The notes: a model not told the origin generated them from the sequence alone. A stretch of 64,000 bases of DNA from Prosopocoilus inquinatus (GCA_036172665.1 CM069880.1:2916501-2980500); one strand, 5' to 3'. Shown: positions 52,300-64,000, counted from the stretch's first letter. Program-made: numbers and translations.

Positions 52300-53789
52300 A
52301 TACATCACAGGAACAACGCTAATACGTGTTGTTTCGTTCAAAACTATTTCCAGCTTCTGCTGCGTCCGAGAACTTTGTTTCTCACATCAGAGTTACTGGA
52401 GTCCATCGAAACGCCAAATAACATGATAGATGAGTAAGGATTGATTAGATACATCACAGGAACAACGCTAATGCGTGTTGTTTCCTTTAAAACTATTTCT
52501 AGCTTCAGCTGCGTCCGAGAACTTCGTATCTCACATCAAAGTTACTGGAGTCCATCGAAACGCCAAATAACATGTTAGATAAGTAAGGAACGTTTAGATA
52601 CATCACAGGAACAACGCTAATACGTGTTGTTTCGTTCAAAACTATTTCCAGCTTCTGCCGCGTCCGAGAACTTTGTATCTCACATCAGCGTTACTGGAGT
52701 CCATCGAAACGCCAAATAACATGATAGATGAGTAAGGATAGATTAGATACATCACAGGAACAACGCTAATGCGTGTTGTTTCGTTTAAAACTATTTCCAG
52801 CTTCTGCTGCGTCCGAGAACTTCGTATCTCACATCAGGGTTACTGGAGTCCATCCAAACGTCAAATAACATGATATATAAGTAAGGATCGATTAGATACA
52901 TCACAGGAACAACGCTAATGCGTGTTGTTTCGTTCAAAACTATTTCCAGCTTCTGCTGCGTCCGAAAACTTTGTATCTCACATCAGAGTTACTGGAGTCC
53001 ATCGAAATGCCAAATAACATGATAGATGAGTAAGGATCGATTAGATACATCACAGGAACAACGCTAATGCGTGTTGTTTCGTTTAAAACTATTTCCAGCT
53101 TCTGCTGCGTCCGAGAACTTCGTATCTCACATCAGGGTTACTGGAGTCCATTCAAACGTCAAATCACATGATATATAAGTAAGGATCGATTAGATACATC
53201 ACAGGAACAACGCTAATGCGTGTTGTTTCGTTCAAAACTATTTCCAGCTTCTGCTGCGTCCGAAAACTTTGTATCTCACATCAGAGTTACTGGAGTCCAT
53301 CGAAATGCCAAATAACATGATAGATGAGTAAGGATCGATTAGATACATCACAGGAACAACGCTAATGCGTGTTGTTTCCTTTAAAACTATTTCTAGCTTC
53401 AGCTGCGTCCGAGAACTTCGTATCTCACATCAAAGTTACTGGAGTCCATCCAAACGTCAAATAACATGTTAGATAAGTAAGGATCGTTTAGATACATCAC
53501 AGGAACAACGCTAATGCGTGTTGTTTCATTTAAAACTGTTTCCAGCTTCTGCTGCGTCCGAGAACTTCGTATCTCACATCAGGGTTACTGGAGTCCATCC
53601 AGACGTCAAATAACATGATAGATAAGTAAGGATAGATTAGATACAGCACAGGAACAACGCCAATGCGTGTTGTTTCGTTTAAAACTATTTCCAGCTTCCG
53701 CTGCGTCCGAAGATTTCGTATCTCACAACAGAGTTACTGGAGTCCGTCCAAACGTCAAATAACATGATAGATGAGTAAGGATCGATTAG
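52300..53789 (+). repeat. HOR unit, 10 monomers (A B C D E1 D2 E1 B/G H I)
   Basis: It is the counterpart of 29205-30694, with the B/G hybrid at 53343. Confidence 0.92.
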
Positions 53790-54534
53790 ATACATCACAG
53801 GAACAACGCTAATACGTGTTGTTTCGTTCAAAACTATTTCCAGCTTCTGCTGCGTCCGAGAACTTTGTTTCTCACATCAGAGTTACTGGAGTCCATCGAA
53901 ACGCCAAATAACATGATAGATGAGTAAGGATTGATTAGATACATCACAGGAACAACGCTAATGCGTGTTGTTTCCTTTAAAACTATTTCTAGCTTCAGCT
54001 GCGTCCGAGAACTTCGTATCTCACATCAAAGTTACTGGAGTCCATCGAAACGCCAAATAACATGTTAGATAAGTAAGGAACGTTTAGATACATCACAGGA
54101 ACAACGCTAATACGTGTTGTTTCGTTCAAAACTATTTCCAGCTTCTGCCGCGTCCGAGAACTTTGTATCTCACATCAGCGTTACTGGAGTCCATCGAAAC
54201 GCCAAATAACATGATAGATGAGTAAGGATAGATTAGATACATCACAGGAACAACGCTAATGCGTGTTGTTTCGTTTAAAACTATTTCCAGCTTCTGCTGC
54301 GTCCGAGAACTTCGTATCTCACATCAGGGTTACTGGAGTCCATCCAGACGTCAAATAACATGATAGATAAGTAAGGATAGATTAGATACAGCACAGGAAC
54401 AACGCCAATGCGTGTTGTTTCGTTCAAAACTATTTCCAGCTTCTGCTGCGTCCGAAAACTTTGTATCTCACATCAGAGTTACTGGAGTTCATCCAAACGT
54501 AAAATAACATGATAGATGAGTAAGGATCGATTAG
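53790..54534 (+). repeat. HOR unit, 5 monomers (A B C D/H I/E2)
   Basis: It is the counterpart of 30695-31439 without the private base of that copy. D/H is at 54237 and I/E2 at 54386. Confidence 0.9.
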
Positions 54535-56024
54535 ATACATCACAGGAACAACGCTAATACGTGTTGTTTCGTTCAAAACTATTTCCAGCTTCTGCTGCGT
54601 CCGAGAACTTTGTTTCTCACATCAGAGTTACTGGAGTCCATCGAAACGCCAAATAACATGATAGATGAGTAAGGATTGATTAGATACATCACAGGAACAA
54701 CGCTAATGCGTGTTGTTTCCTTTAAAACTATTTCTAGCTTCAGCTGCGTCCGAGAACTTCGTATCTCACATCAAAGTTACTGGAGTCCATCGAAACGCCA
54801 AATAACATGTTAGATAAGTAAGGAACGTTTAGATACATCACAGGAACAACGCTAATACGTGTTGTTTCGTTCAAAACTATTTCCAGCTTCTGCCGCGTCC
54901 GAGAACTTTGTATCTCACATCAGCGTTACTGGAGTCCATCGAAACGCCAAATAACATGATAGATGAGTAAGGATAGATTAGATACATCACAGGAACAACG
55001 CTAATGCGTGTTGTTTCGTTTAAAACTATTTCCAGCTTCTGCTGCGTCCGAGAACTTCGTATCTCACATCAGGGTTACTGGAGTCCATCCAAACGTCAAA
55101 TAACATGATATATAAGTAAGGATCGATTAGATACATCACAGGAACAACGCTAATGCGTGTTGTTTCGTTCAAAACTATTTCCAGCTTCTGCTGCGTCCGA
55201 AAACTTTGTATCTCACATCAGAGTTACTGGAGTCCATCGAAATGCCAAATAACATGATAGATGAGTAAGGATCGATTAGATACATCACAGGAACAACGCT
55301 AATGCGTGTTGTTTCGTTTAAAACTATTTCCAGCTTCTGCTGCGTCCGAGAACTTCGTATCTCACATCAGGGTTACTGGAGTCCATTCAAACGTCAAATC
55401 ACATGATATATAAGTAAGGATCGATTAGATACATCACAGGAACAACGCTAATGCGTGTTGTTTCGTTCAAAACTATTTCCAGCTTCTGCTGCGTCCGAAA
55501 ACTTTGTATCTCACATCAGAGTTACTGGAGTCCATCGAAATGCCAAATAACATGATAGATGAGTAAGGATCGATTAGATACATCACAGGAACAACGCTAA
55601 TGCGTGTTGTTTCCTTTAAAACTATTTCTAGCTTCAGCTGCGTCCGAGAACTTCGTATCTCACATCAAAGTTACTGGAGTCCATCCAAACGTCAAATAAC
55701 ATGTTAGATAAGTAAGGATCGTTTAGATACATCACAGGAACAACGCTAATGCGTGTTGTTTCATTTAAAACTGTTTCCAGCTTCTGCTGCGTCCGAGAAC
55801 TTCGTATCTCACATCAGGGTTACTGGAGTCCATCCAGACGTCAAATAACATGATAGATAAGTAAGGATAGATTAGATACAGCACAGGAACAACGCCAATG
55901 CGTGTTGTTTCGTTTAAAACTATTTCCAGCTTCCGCTGCGTCCGAAGATTTCGTATCTCACAACAGAGTTACTGGAGTCCGTCCAAACGTCAAATAACAT
56001 GATAGATGAGTAAGGATCGATTAG
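54535..56024 (+). repeat. HOR unit, 10 monomers (A B C D E1 D2 E1 B/G H I)
   Basis: It is the counterpart of 31440-32929, with the B/G hybrid at 55578. Confidence 0.92.
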
Positions 56025-58259
56025 ATACATCACAGGAACAACGCTAATACGTGTTGTTTCGTTCAAAACTATTTCCAGCTTCTGCTGCGTCCGAGAACTT
56101 TGTTTCTCACATCAGAGTTACTGGAGTCCATCGAAACGCCAAATAACATGATAGATGAGTAAGGATTGATTAGATACATCACAGGAACAACGCTAATGCG
56201 TGTTGTTTCCTTTAAAACTATTTCTAGCTTCAGCTGCGTCCGAGAACTTCGTATCTCACATCAAAGTTACTGGAGTCCATCGAAACGCCAAATAACATGT
56301 TAGATAAGTAAGGAACGTTTAGATACATCACAGGAACAACGCTAATACGTGTTGTTTCGTTCAAAACTATTTCCAGCTTCTGCCGCGTCCGAGAACTTTG
56401 TATCTCACATCAGCGTTACTGGAGTCCATCGAAACGCCAAATAACATGATAGATGAGTAAGGATAGATTAGATACATCACAGGAACAACGCTAATGCGTG
56501 TTGTTTCGTTTAAAACTATTTCCAGCTTCTGCTGCGTCCGAGAACTTCGTATCTCACATCAGGGTTACTGGAGTCCATCCAAACGTCAAATAACATGATA
56601 TATAAGTAAGGATCGATTAGATACATCACAGGAACAACGCTAATGCGTGTTGTTTCGTTCAAAACTATTTCCAGCTTCTGCTGCGTCCGAAAACTTTGTA
56701 TCTCACATCAGAGTTACTGGAGTCCATCGAAATGCCAAATAACATGATAGATGAGTAAGGATCGATTAGATACATCACAGGAACAACGCTAATGCGTGTT
56801 GTTTCGTTTAAAACTATTTCCAGCTTCTGCTGCGTCCGAGAACTTCGTATCTCACATCAGGGTTACTGGAGTCCATTCAAACGTCAAATCACATGATATA
56901 TAAGTAAGGATCGATTAGATACATCACAGGAACAACGCTAATGCGTGTTGTTTCGTTCAAAACTATTTCCAGCTTCTGCTGCGTCCGAAAACTTTGTATC
57001 TCACATCAGAGTTACTGGAGTCCATCCAAACGTAAAATAACATGATAGATGAGTAAGGATCGATTAGATACATCACAGGAACATCGCTATTGCGTGTTGT
57101 TTCGTTTAAAACTATTTCTAGTTTCAGCTGCGTCCGAGAACATCGTATCTCACATCAAAGTTACTGGAGTCCATCGAAACGCCAAATAACATGATAGATG
57201 AGTAAGGATCGATTAGATACATCACATCATAAACGCTAATGCGTGTTGTTTCGTTTAAAACTGTTTCCAGCTTCAGCTGCGTCCGAGAACTTTGTATCTC
57301 ACATCAGAGTTACTGGAGTCCATCGAAACGTCAAATAACATGATAGATAAGTAAGGATCGATTAGATACATCACAGGAACAACGCTAATGCGTGTTGTTT
57401 CGTTTAAAACTATTTCCAGCTTCTGCTGCGTCCGAGAACTTCGTATCTCACATCAGGGTTACTGGAGTCCATCCAAACGTCAAATAACATGATATATAAG
57501 TAAGGATCGATTAGATACATCACAGGAACAACGCTAATGCGTGTTGTTTCGTTCAAAACTATTTCCAGCTTCTGCTGCGTCCGAAAACTTTGTATCTCAC
57601 ATCAGAGTTACTGGAGTTCATCCAAACGTAAAATAACATGATAGATGAGTAAGGATCGATTAGATACATCACAGGAACAACGCTAATATGTGTTGTTTCG
57701 TTTAAAACTATTTCCAGCTGCTGCTGCGTCCGAGAATTTCGTATCTCACATTAGAGATACTGGAGTCCATCGAAACGTCAAATAACATAGTAGCTAAGTA
57801 AGGATCGATTAGATACATCACAGGAACAACGCTAGTACGTGTTGTTTCGTTCAAAACTATTTCCAGCTTCTGCTGCGTCCAAAAACTTTGTATCTCACAT
57901 CAGACTTACTGGAGTCCATCCAAACGTCAAATAACATGTTAGATAAGTAAGGATCGTTTAGATGCATCACAGGAACAACGCTAATGCGTGTTGTTTCATT
58001 TAAAACTGTTTCCAGCTTCTGCTGCGTCCGAGAACTTCGTATCTCACATCAGGGTTACTGGAGTCCATCCAGACGTCAAATAACATGATAGATAAGTAAG
58101 GATAGATTAGATACAGCACAGGAACAACGCCAATGCGTGTTGTTTCGTTTAAAACTATTTCCAGCTTCCGCTGCGTCCGAAGATTTCGTATCTCACAACA
58201 GAGTTACTGGAGTCCGTCCAAACGTCAAATAACATGATAGATGAGTAAGGATCGATTAG
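56025..58259 (+). repeat. HOR unit, 15 monomers
   Basis: It is the counterpart of 32930-35164: A B C D E1 D2 E3 J K D E2 F G H I. Private g at 57964 (offset 3 of the H monomer at 57962). Confidence 0.92.
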
Positions 58260-59302
58260 ATACATCACAGGAACAACGCTAATACGTGTTGTTTCGTTCA
58301 AAACTATTTCCAGCTTCTGCTGCGTCCGAGAACTTTGTTTCTCACATCAGAGTTACTGGAGTCCATCGAAACGCCAAATAACATGATAGATGAGTAAGGA
58401 TTGATTAGATACATCACAGGAACAACGCTAATGCGTGTTGTTTCCTTTAAAACTATTTCTAGCTTCAGCTGCGTCCGAGAACTTCGTATCTCACATCAAA
58501 GTTACTGGAGTCCATCGAAACGCCAAATAACATGTTAGATAAGTAAGGAACGTTTAGATACATCACAGGAACAACGCTAATACGTGTTGTTTCGTTCAAA
58601 ACTATTTCCAGCTTCTGCCGCGTCCGAGAACTTTGTATCTCACATCAGCGTTACTGGAGTCCATCGAAACGCCAAATAACATGATAGATGAGTAAGGATA
58701 GATTAGATACATCACAGGAACAACGCTAATGCGTGTTGTTTCGTTTAAAACTATTTCCAGCTTCTGCTGCGTCCGAGAACTTCGTATCTCACATCAGGGT
58801 TACTGGAGTCCATCCAAACGTCAAATAACATGATATATAAGTAAGGATCGATTAGATACATCACAGGAACAACGCTAATGCGTGTTGTTTCGTTCAAAAC
58901 TATTTCCAGCTTCTGCTGCGTCCGAAAACTTTGTATCTCACATCAGAGTTACTGGAGTCCATCCAAACGTCAAATAACATGTTAGATAAGTAAGGATCGT
59001 TTAGATACATCACAGGAACAACGCTAATGCGTGTTGTTTCATTTAAAACTGTTTCCAGCTTCTGCTGCGTCCGAGAACTTCGTATCTCACATCAGGGTTA
59101 CTGGAGTCCATCCAGACGTCAAATAACATGATAGATAAGTAAGGATAGATTAGATACAGCACAGGAACAACGCCAATGCGTGTTGTTTCGTTTAAAACTA
59201 TTTCCAGCTTCCGCTGCGTCCGAAGATTTCGTATCTCACAACAGAGTTACTGGAGTCCGTCCAAACGTCAAATAACATGATAGATGAGTAAGGATCGATT
59301 AG
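58260..59302 (+). repeat. HOR unit, 7 monomers (A B C D E/G H I)
   Basis: It opens the fourth 7-11-17 block; the E/G hybrid is at 58856. Confidence 0.92.
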
Positions 59303-60941
59303 ATACATCACAGGAACAACGCTAATACGTGTTGTTTCGTTCAAAACTATTTCCAGCTTCTGCTGCGTCCGAGAACTTTGTTTCTCACATCAGAGTTACT
59401 GGAGTCCATCGAAACGCCAAATAACATGATAGATGAGTAAGGATTGATTAGATACATCACAGGAACAACGCTAATGCGTGTTGTTTCCTTTAAAACTATT
59501 TCTAGCTTCAGCTGCGTCCGAGAACTTCGTATCTCACATCAAAGTTACTGGAGTCCATCGAAACGCCAAATAACATGTTAGATAAGTAAGGAACGTTTAG
59601 ATACATCACAGGAACAACGCTAATACGTGTTGTTTCGTTCAAAACTATTTCCAGCTTCTGCCGCGTCCGAGAACTTTGTATCTCACATCAGCGTTACTGG
59701 AGTCCATCGAAACGCCAAATAACATGATAGATGAGTAAGGATAGATTAGATACATCACAGGAACAACGCTAATGCGTGTTGTTTCGTTTAAAACTATTTC
59801 CAGCTTCTGCTGCGTCCGAGAACTTCGTATCTCACATCAGGGTTACTGGAGTCCATCCAAACGTCAAATAACATGATATATAAGTAAGGATCGATTAGAT
59901 ACATCACAGGAACAACGCTAATGCGTGTTGTTTCGTTCAAAACTATTTCCAGCTTCTGCTGCGTCCGAAAACTTTGTATCTCACATCAGAGTTACTGGAG
60001 TCCATCGAAATGCCAAATAACATGATAGATGAGTAAGGATCGATTAGATACATCACAGGAACAACGCTAATGCGTGTTGTTTCGTTTAAAACTATTTCCA
60101 GCTTCTGCTGCGTCCGAGAACTTCGTATCTCACATCAGGGTTACTGGAGTCCATCCAGACGTCAAATAACATGATAGATAAGTAAGGATAGATTAGATAC
60201 AGCACAGGAACAACGCCAATGCGTGTTGTTTCGTTCAAAACTATTTCCAGCTTCTGCTGCGTCCGAAAACTTTGTATCTCACATCAGAGTTACTGGAGTT
60301 CATCCAAACGTAAAATAACATGATAGATGAGTAAGGATCGATTAGATACATCACAGGAACAACGCTAATATGTGTTGTTTCGTTTAAAACTATTTCCAGC
60401 TGCTGCTGCGTCCGAGAATTTCGTATCTCACATTAGAGATACTGGAGTCCATCGAAACGTCAAATAACATAGTAGCTAAGTAAGGATCGATTAGATACAT
60501 CACAGGAACAACGCTAGTACGTGTTGTTTCGTTCAAAACTATTTCCAGCTTCTGCTGCGTCCAAAAACTTTGTATCTCACATCAGACTTACTGGAGTCCA
60601 TCCAAACTTCAAATAACATGTTAGATAAGTAAGGATCGTTTAGATACATCACAGGAACAACGCTAATGCGTGTTGTTTCATTTAAAACTGTTTCCAGCTT
60701 CTGCTGCGTCCGAGAACTTCGTATCTCACATCAGGGTTACTGGAGTCCATCCAGACGTCAAATAACATGATAGATAAGTAAGGATAGATTAGATACAGCA
60801 CAGGAACAACGCCAATGCGTGTTGTTTCGTTTAAAACTATTTCCAGCTTCCGCTGCGTCCGAAGATTTCGTATCTCACAACAGAGTTACTGGAGTCCGTC
60901 CAAACGTCAAATAACATGATAGATGAGTAAGGATCGATTAG
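59303..60941 (+). repeat. HOR unit, 11 monomers (A B C D E1 D/H I/E2 F G H I)
   Basis: D/H is at 60048 and I/E2 at 60197. Private t at 60608 (offset 114 of the G monomer at 60495), a CpG-destroying change. Confidence 0.92.
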
Positions 60942-63474
60942 ATACATCACAGGAACAACGCTAATACGTGTTGTTTCGTTCAAAACTATTTCCAGCTTCT
61001 GCTGCGTCCGAGAACTTTGTTTCTCACATCAGAGTTACTGGAGTCCATCGAAACGCCAAATAACACGATAGATGAGTAAGGATTGATTAGATACATCACA
61101 GGAACAACGCTAATGCGTGTTGTTTCCTTTAAAACTATTTCTAGCTTCAGCTGCGTCCGAGAACTTCGTATCTCACATCAAAGTTACTGGAGTCCATCGA
61201 AACGCCAAATAACATGTTAGATAAGTAAGGAACGTTTAGATACATCACAGGAACAACGCTAATACGTGTTGTTTCGTTCAAAACTATTTCCAGCTTCTGC
61301 CGCGTCCGAGAACTTTGTATCTCACATCAGCGTTACTGGAGTCCATCGAAACGCCAAATAACATGATAGATGAGTAAGGATAGATTAGATACATCACAGG
61401 AACAACGCTAATGCGTGTTGTTTCGTTTAAAACTATTTCCAGCTTCTGCTGCGTCCGAGAACTTCGTATCTCACATCAGGGTTACTGGAGTCCATCCAAA
61501 CGTCAAATAACATGATATATAAGTAAGGATCGATTAGATACATCACAGGAACAACGCTAATGCGTGTTGTTTCGTTCAAAACTATTTCCAGCTTCTGCTG
61601 CGTCCGAAAACTTTGTATCTCACATCAGAGTTACTGGAGTCCATCCAAACGTAAAATAACATGATAGATGAGTAAGGATCGATTAGATACATCACAGGAA
61701 CATCGCTATTGCGTGTTGTTTCGTTTAAAACTATTTCTAGTTTCAGCTGCGTCCGAGAACATCGTATCTCACATCAAAGTTACTGGAGTCCATCGAAACG
61801 CCAAATAACATGATAGATGAGTAAGGATCGATTAGATACATCACATCATAAACGCTAATGCGTGTTGTTTCGTTTAAAACTGTTTCCAGCTTCAGCTGCG
61901 TCCGAGAACTTTGTATCTCACATCAGAGTTACTGGAGTCCATCGAAACGTCAAATAACATGATAGATAAGTAAGGATCGATTAGATACATCACAGGAACA
62001 ACGCTAATGCGTGTTGTTTCGTTTAAAACTATTTCCAGCTGCTGCTGCGTCCGAAAATTTCGTATCTCACATTAGAGATACTGGAGTCCATCGAAACGTC
62101 AAATAACATATTAGCTAAGTAAGGATCGATTAGATACAGCACAGGAACAACGCTAATACGTGTTGTTGCGCTTAAAACTATTTCCAGCTTCTGCTGCGTC
62201 CGAGAACTTTGTTTCTCACATCAGAGTTACTGGAGTCCATCGAAACGCCAAATAACATGATAGATGAGTAAGGATTGATTAGATACATCACAGGAACAAC
62301 GCTAATGCGTGTTGTTTCCTTTAAAACTATTTCTAGCTTCAGCTGCGTCCGAGAACTTCGTATCTCACATCAAAGTTACTGGAGTCCATCGAAACGCCAA
62401 ATAACATGTTAGATAAGTAAGGAACGTTTAGATACATCACAGGAACAACGCTAATACGTGTTGTTTCGTTCAAAACTATTTCCAGCTTCTGCCGCGTCCG
62501 AGAACTTTGTATCTCACATCAGCGTTACTGGAGTCCATCGAAACGCCAAATAACATGATAGATGAGTAAGGATAGATTAGATACATCACAGGAACAACGC
62601 TAATGCGTGTTGTTTCGTTTAAAACTATTTCCAGCTTCTGCTGCGTCCGAGAACTTCGTATCTCACATCAGGGTTACTGGAGTCCATCCAAACGTCAAAT
62701 AACATGATATATAAGTAAGGATCGATTAGATACATCACAGGAACAACGCTAATGCGTGTTGTTTCGTTCAAAACTATTTCCAGCTTCTGCTGCGTCCGAA
62801 AACTTTGTATCTCACATCAGAGTTACTGGAGTCCATCGAAATGCCAAATAACATGATAGATGAGTAAGGATCGATTAGATACATCACAGGAACAACGCTA
62901 ATGCGTGTTGTTTCGTTTAAAACTATTTCCAGCTTCTGCTGCGTCCGAGAATTTCGTATCTCACATTAGAGATACTGGAGTCCATCGAAACGTCAAATAA
63001 CATAGTAGCTAAGTAAGGATCGATTAGATACATCACAGGAACAACGCTAGTACGTGTTGTTTCGTTCAAAACTATTTCCAGCTTCTGCTGCGTCCAAAAA
63101 CTTTGTATCTCACATCAGACTTACTGGAGTCCATCCAAACGTCAAATAACATGTTAGATAAGTAAGGATCGTTTAGATACATCACAGGAACAACGCTAAT
63201 GCGTGTTGTTTCATTTAAAACTGTTTCCAGCTTCTGCTGCGTCCGAGAACTTCGTATCTCACATCAGGGTTACTGGAGTCCATCCAGACGTCAAATAACA
63301 TGATAGATAAGTAAGGATAGATTAGATACAGCACAGGAACAACGCCAATGCGTGTTGTTTCGTTTAAAACTATTTCCAGCTTCCGCTGCGTCCGAAGATT
63401 TCGTATCTCACAACAGAGTTACTGGAGTCCGTCCAAACGTCAAATAACATGATAGATGAGTAAGGATCGATTAG
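60942..63474 (+). repeat. HOR unit, 17 monomers
   Basis: It has the same order as 26672-29204. Private c at 61066 (offset 125 of the first A monomer). J 61687, K 61836, L 61985, M 62134 and D/F 62879. Confidence 0.92.
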
Positions 63475-64000
63475 ATACATCACAGGAACAACGCTAATAC
63501 GTGTTGTTTCGTTCAAAACTATTTCCAGCTTCTGCTGCGTCCGAGAACTTTGTTTCTCACATCAGAGTTACTGGAGTCCATCGAAACGCCAAATAACATG
63601 ATAGATGAGTAAGGATTGATTAGATACATCACAGGAACAACGCTAATGCGTGTTGTTTCCTTTAAAACTATTTCTAGCTTCAGCTGCGTCCGAGAACTTC
63701 GTATCTCACATCAAAGTTACTGGAGTCCATCGAAACGCCAAATAACATGTTAGATAAGTAAGGAACGTTTAGATACATCACAGGAACAACGCTAATACGT
63801 GTTGTTTCGTTCAAAACTATTTCCAGCTTCTGCCGCGTCCGAGAACTTTGTATCTCACATCAGCGTTACTGGAGTCCATCGAAACGCCAAATAACATGAT
63901 AGATGAGTAAGGATAGATTAGATACATCACAGGAACAACGCTAATGCGTGTTGTTTCGTTTAAAACTATTTCCAGCTTCTGCTGCGTCCGAGAACTTCGT
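63475..64000 (+). repeat. HOR unit cut by window end (A B C plus 79 bases)
   Basis: Three full monomers A, B, C are followed by 79 bases with D-type sequence (63922 on). By comparison with 40380 the next full unit should be a 7-monomer A B C D E/G H I. The visible part cannot separate D from D/H because the distinguishing sites lie beyond offset 79. Confidence 0.85.

Larger units (their letters stand above)
1..64000 (+). repeat. 149-bp satellite DNA array (429 monomers plus 79 bases)
   Basis: The entire window is a head-to-tail array of a 149-bp monomer in a single orientation. The monomer start seen at base 1 recurs at 150, 299, 448 and so on to 63922, which is exactly 1 + 429 x 149, so there is no net indel in 64 kb. 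Consensus GC is about 41% (61 of 149). Stops occur in all three forward frames (offsets 21, 120, 125, 128, 132, 136, 147) and all three reverse frames of the consensus, so no frame stays open much beyond about 46 codons. No unique stretch, transposon, inversion or gene was seen. Arrays of this size and homogeneity are typical of eukaryotic centromeric or pericentromeric heterochromatin; that location is inferred, not shown. Confidence 0.98.
46489..64000 (+). repeat. 155-monomer super-repeat, right domain, copy 2 (17,512 bp, cut by window end)
   Basis: It has the same class order as 23394-40905, shifted by 23,095 bp: D/F G H I, then HOR units 7-11-17-10-5-10-15-7-11-17, then the start of another unit. 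Private bases seen are a at 51052, g at 57964, t at 60608 and c at 61066. The copy runs off the window, so its full length and the number of further copies are unknown. Confidence 0.9.

Noticed and set aside
1..64000. CRISPR array (regular short repeats)
   Set aside because: There is no alternation of constant repeats and unique spacers. The entire 149-bp period is conserved, and the variable sites are scattered substitutions shared among many copies.
1..64000. Protein-coding repeats or open reading frames
   Set aside because: 149 is not a multiple of three, so the frame shifts each monomer, and consensus stops occur in all six frames. Any short open frame recurs simply because the satellite recurs; there are no coding signs.
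1..64000. Primate alpha satellite or another satellite family I could name
   Set aside because: The period is 149 bp, not 171 bp, and the CENP-B box match is partial. I do not recognise the monomer from any plant or animal family with confidence, so no species or family name is given.
1..64000. Transposon, LTR or insertion sequence within the array
   Set aside because: The 149-bp phase is never broken and no non-satellite segment was found. Super-repeats of 10.9 and 23.1 kb are made wholly of monomers.
1..64000. Inverted segment or change of orientation
   Set aside because: All monomers examined lie in the same direction; the constant blocks never appear as reverse complements.
1..64000. 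Tandem rRNA or tRNA genes, or telomeric repeat
   Set aside because: The unit has no rRNA-like or cloverleaf structure, no convincing internal A/B box pair, and no short G-rich telomere motif.
1..64000. An undescribed gene system such as defence, metabolism or mobile islands
   Set aside because: No gene is present. What is unusual here is the layered repeat structure itself, which is reported as such.

Overview
The whole window is one uninterrupted satellite DNA array. It consists of head-to-tail copies of a 149-bp monomer, all in the same orientation, with no gene, RNA gene, transposon insertion or unique sequence. Starting the monomer at base 1, the same start recurs every 149 bp through base 63922. 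That makes 429 complete monomers plus 79 bases, with no net insertion or deletion over 64 kb. The consensus monomer is about 41% GC and carries 9 CpG sites. All six reading frames are stopped within every one or two monomers. Such an array is typical of centromeric or pericentromeric heterochromatin in a eukaryote with a long-read assembly. I cannot name the species: 149 bp is not the primate alpha-satellite length (171 bp), and I do not recognise the monomer.

Monomers fall into classes that differ from one another by roughly 3-9% (A and B differ at 13 of 149 sites; D and H at 5). Class marks, as monomer offsets: A (a25, c40, t80, t143); B (TTCC at 35-38, t52, a59, AACGTT at 141-146); C (a25, c40, c62, c92, a143); D (g92, c109, t130) and its variant D2 (t108, c122); E1/E2/E3 (c40, a71, t77; split by offsets 105, 113 and 116); F (t26, g57, t74, a94); G (g23, a69, c93, t145); H (a37, g47, g111); I (g6, c21, c59, a88, g106); plus rarer J, K, L, M, B2, N, O, P and Q. 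Several monomers are two-class hybrids, written X/Y for the 5' and 3' parts. The classes are arranged in higher-order repeats (HORs) that each start with A and usually end with H-I. The 38 A-to-A segments have 5, 7, 8, 9, 10, 11, 12, 15, 17, 21 or 26 monomers.

These HORs are themselves arranged in larger repeats. Left domain (1 to about 23.4 kb): a 73-monomer, 10,877-bp unit with HOR order 7-9-10-26-21, in two full copies (1-10877 and 10878-21754) and the start of a third. Right domain (about 23.4 kb to the end): a 155-monomer, 23,095-bp unit with HOR order 7-11-17-10-5-10-15-7-11-17-7-12-7-10-9 counted from 23990. It is present once in full, and a second copy runs off the window. Within it a 7-11-17 block (35 monomers, 5,215 bp) recurs four times. 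Classes N, O, P, Q and B2 occur only on the left. Hybrids D/F, D/H, I/E2 and C/D occur only on the right. The switch lies between about 22,720 and 23,433.

Copies of the large units are nearly identical: I found only eight private single-base differences by eye. The picture is an old diversification of monomers, then shuffling by in-register unequal exchange, then recent amplification of blocks of 10-23 kb. Within the monomer the most suggestive elements are a partial CENP-B-box-like stretch (offsets 33-49) and an interrupted dyad (offsets 13-34). Any centromere role is inference.
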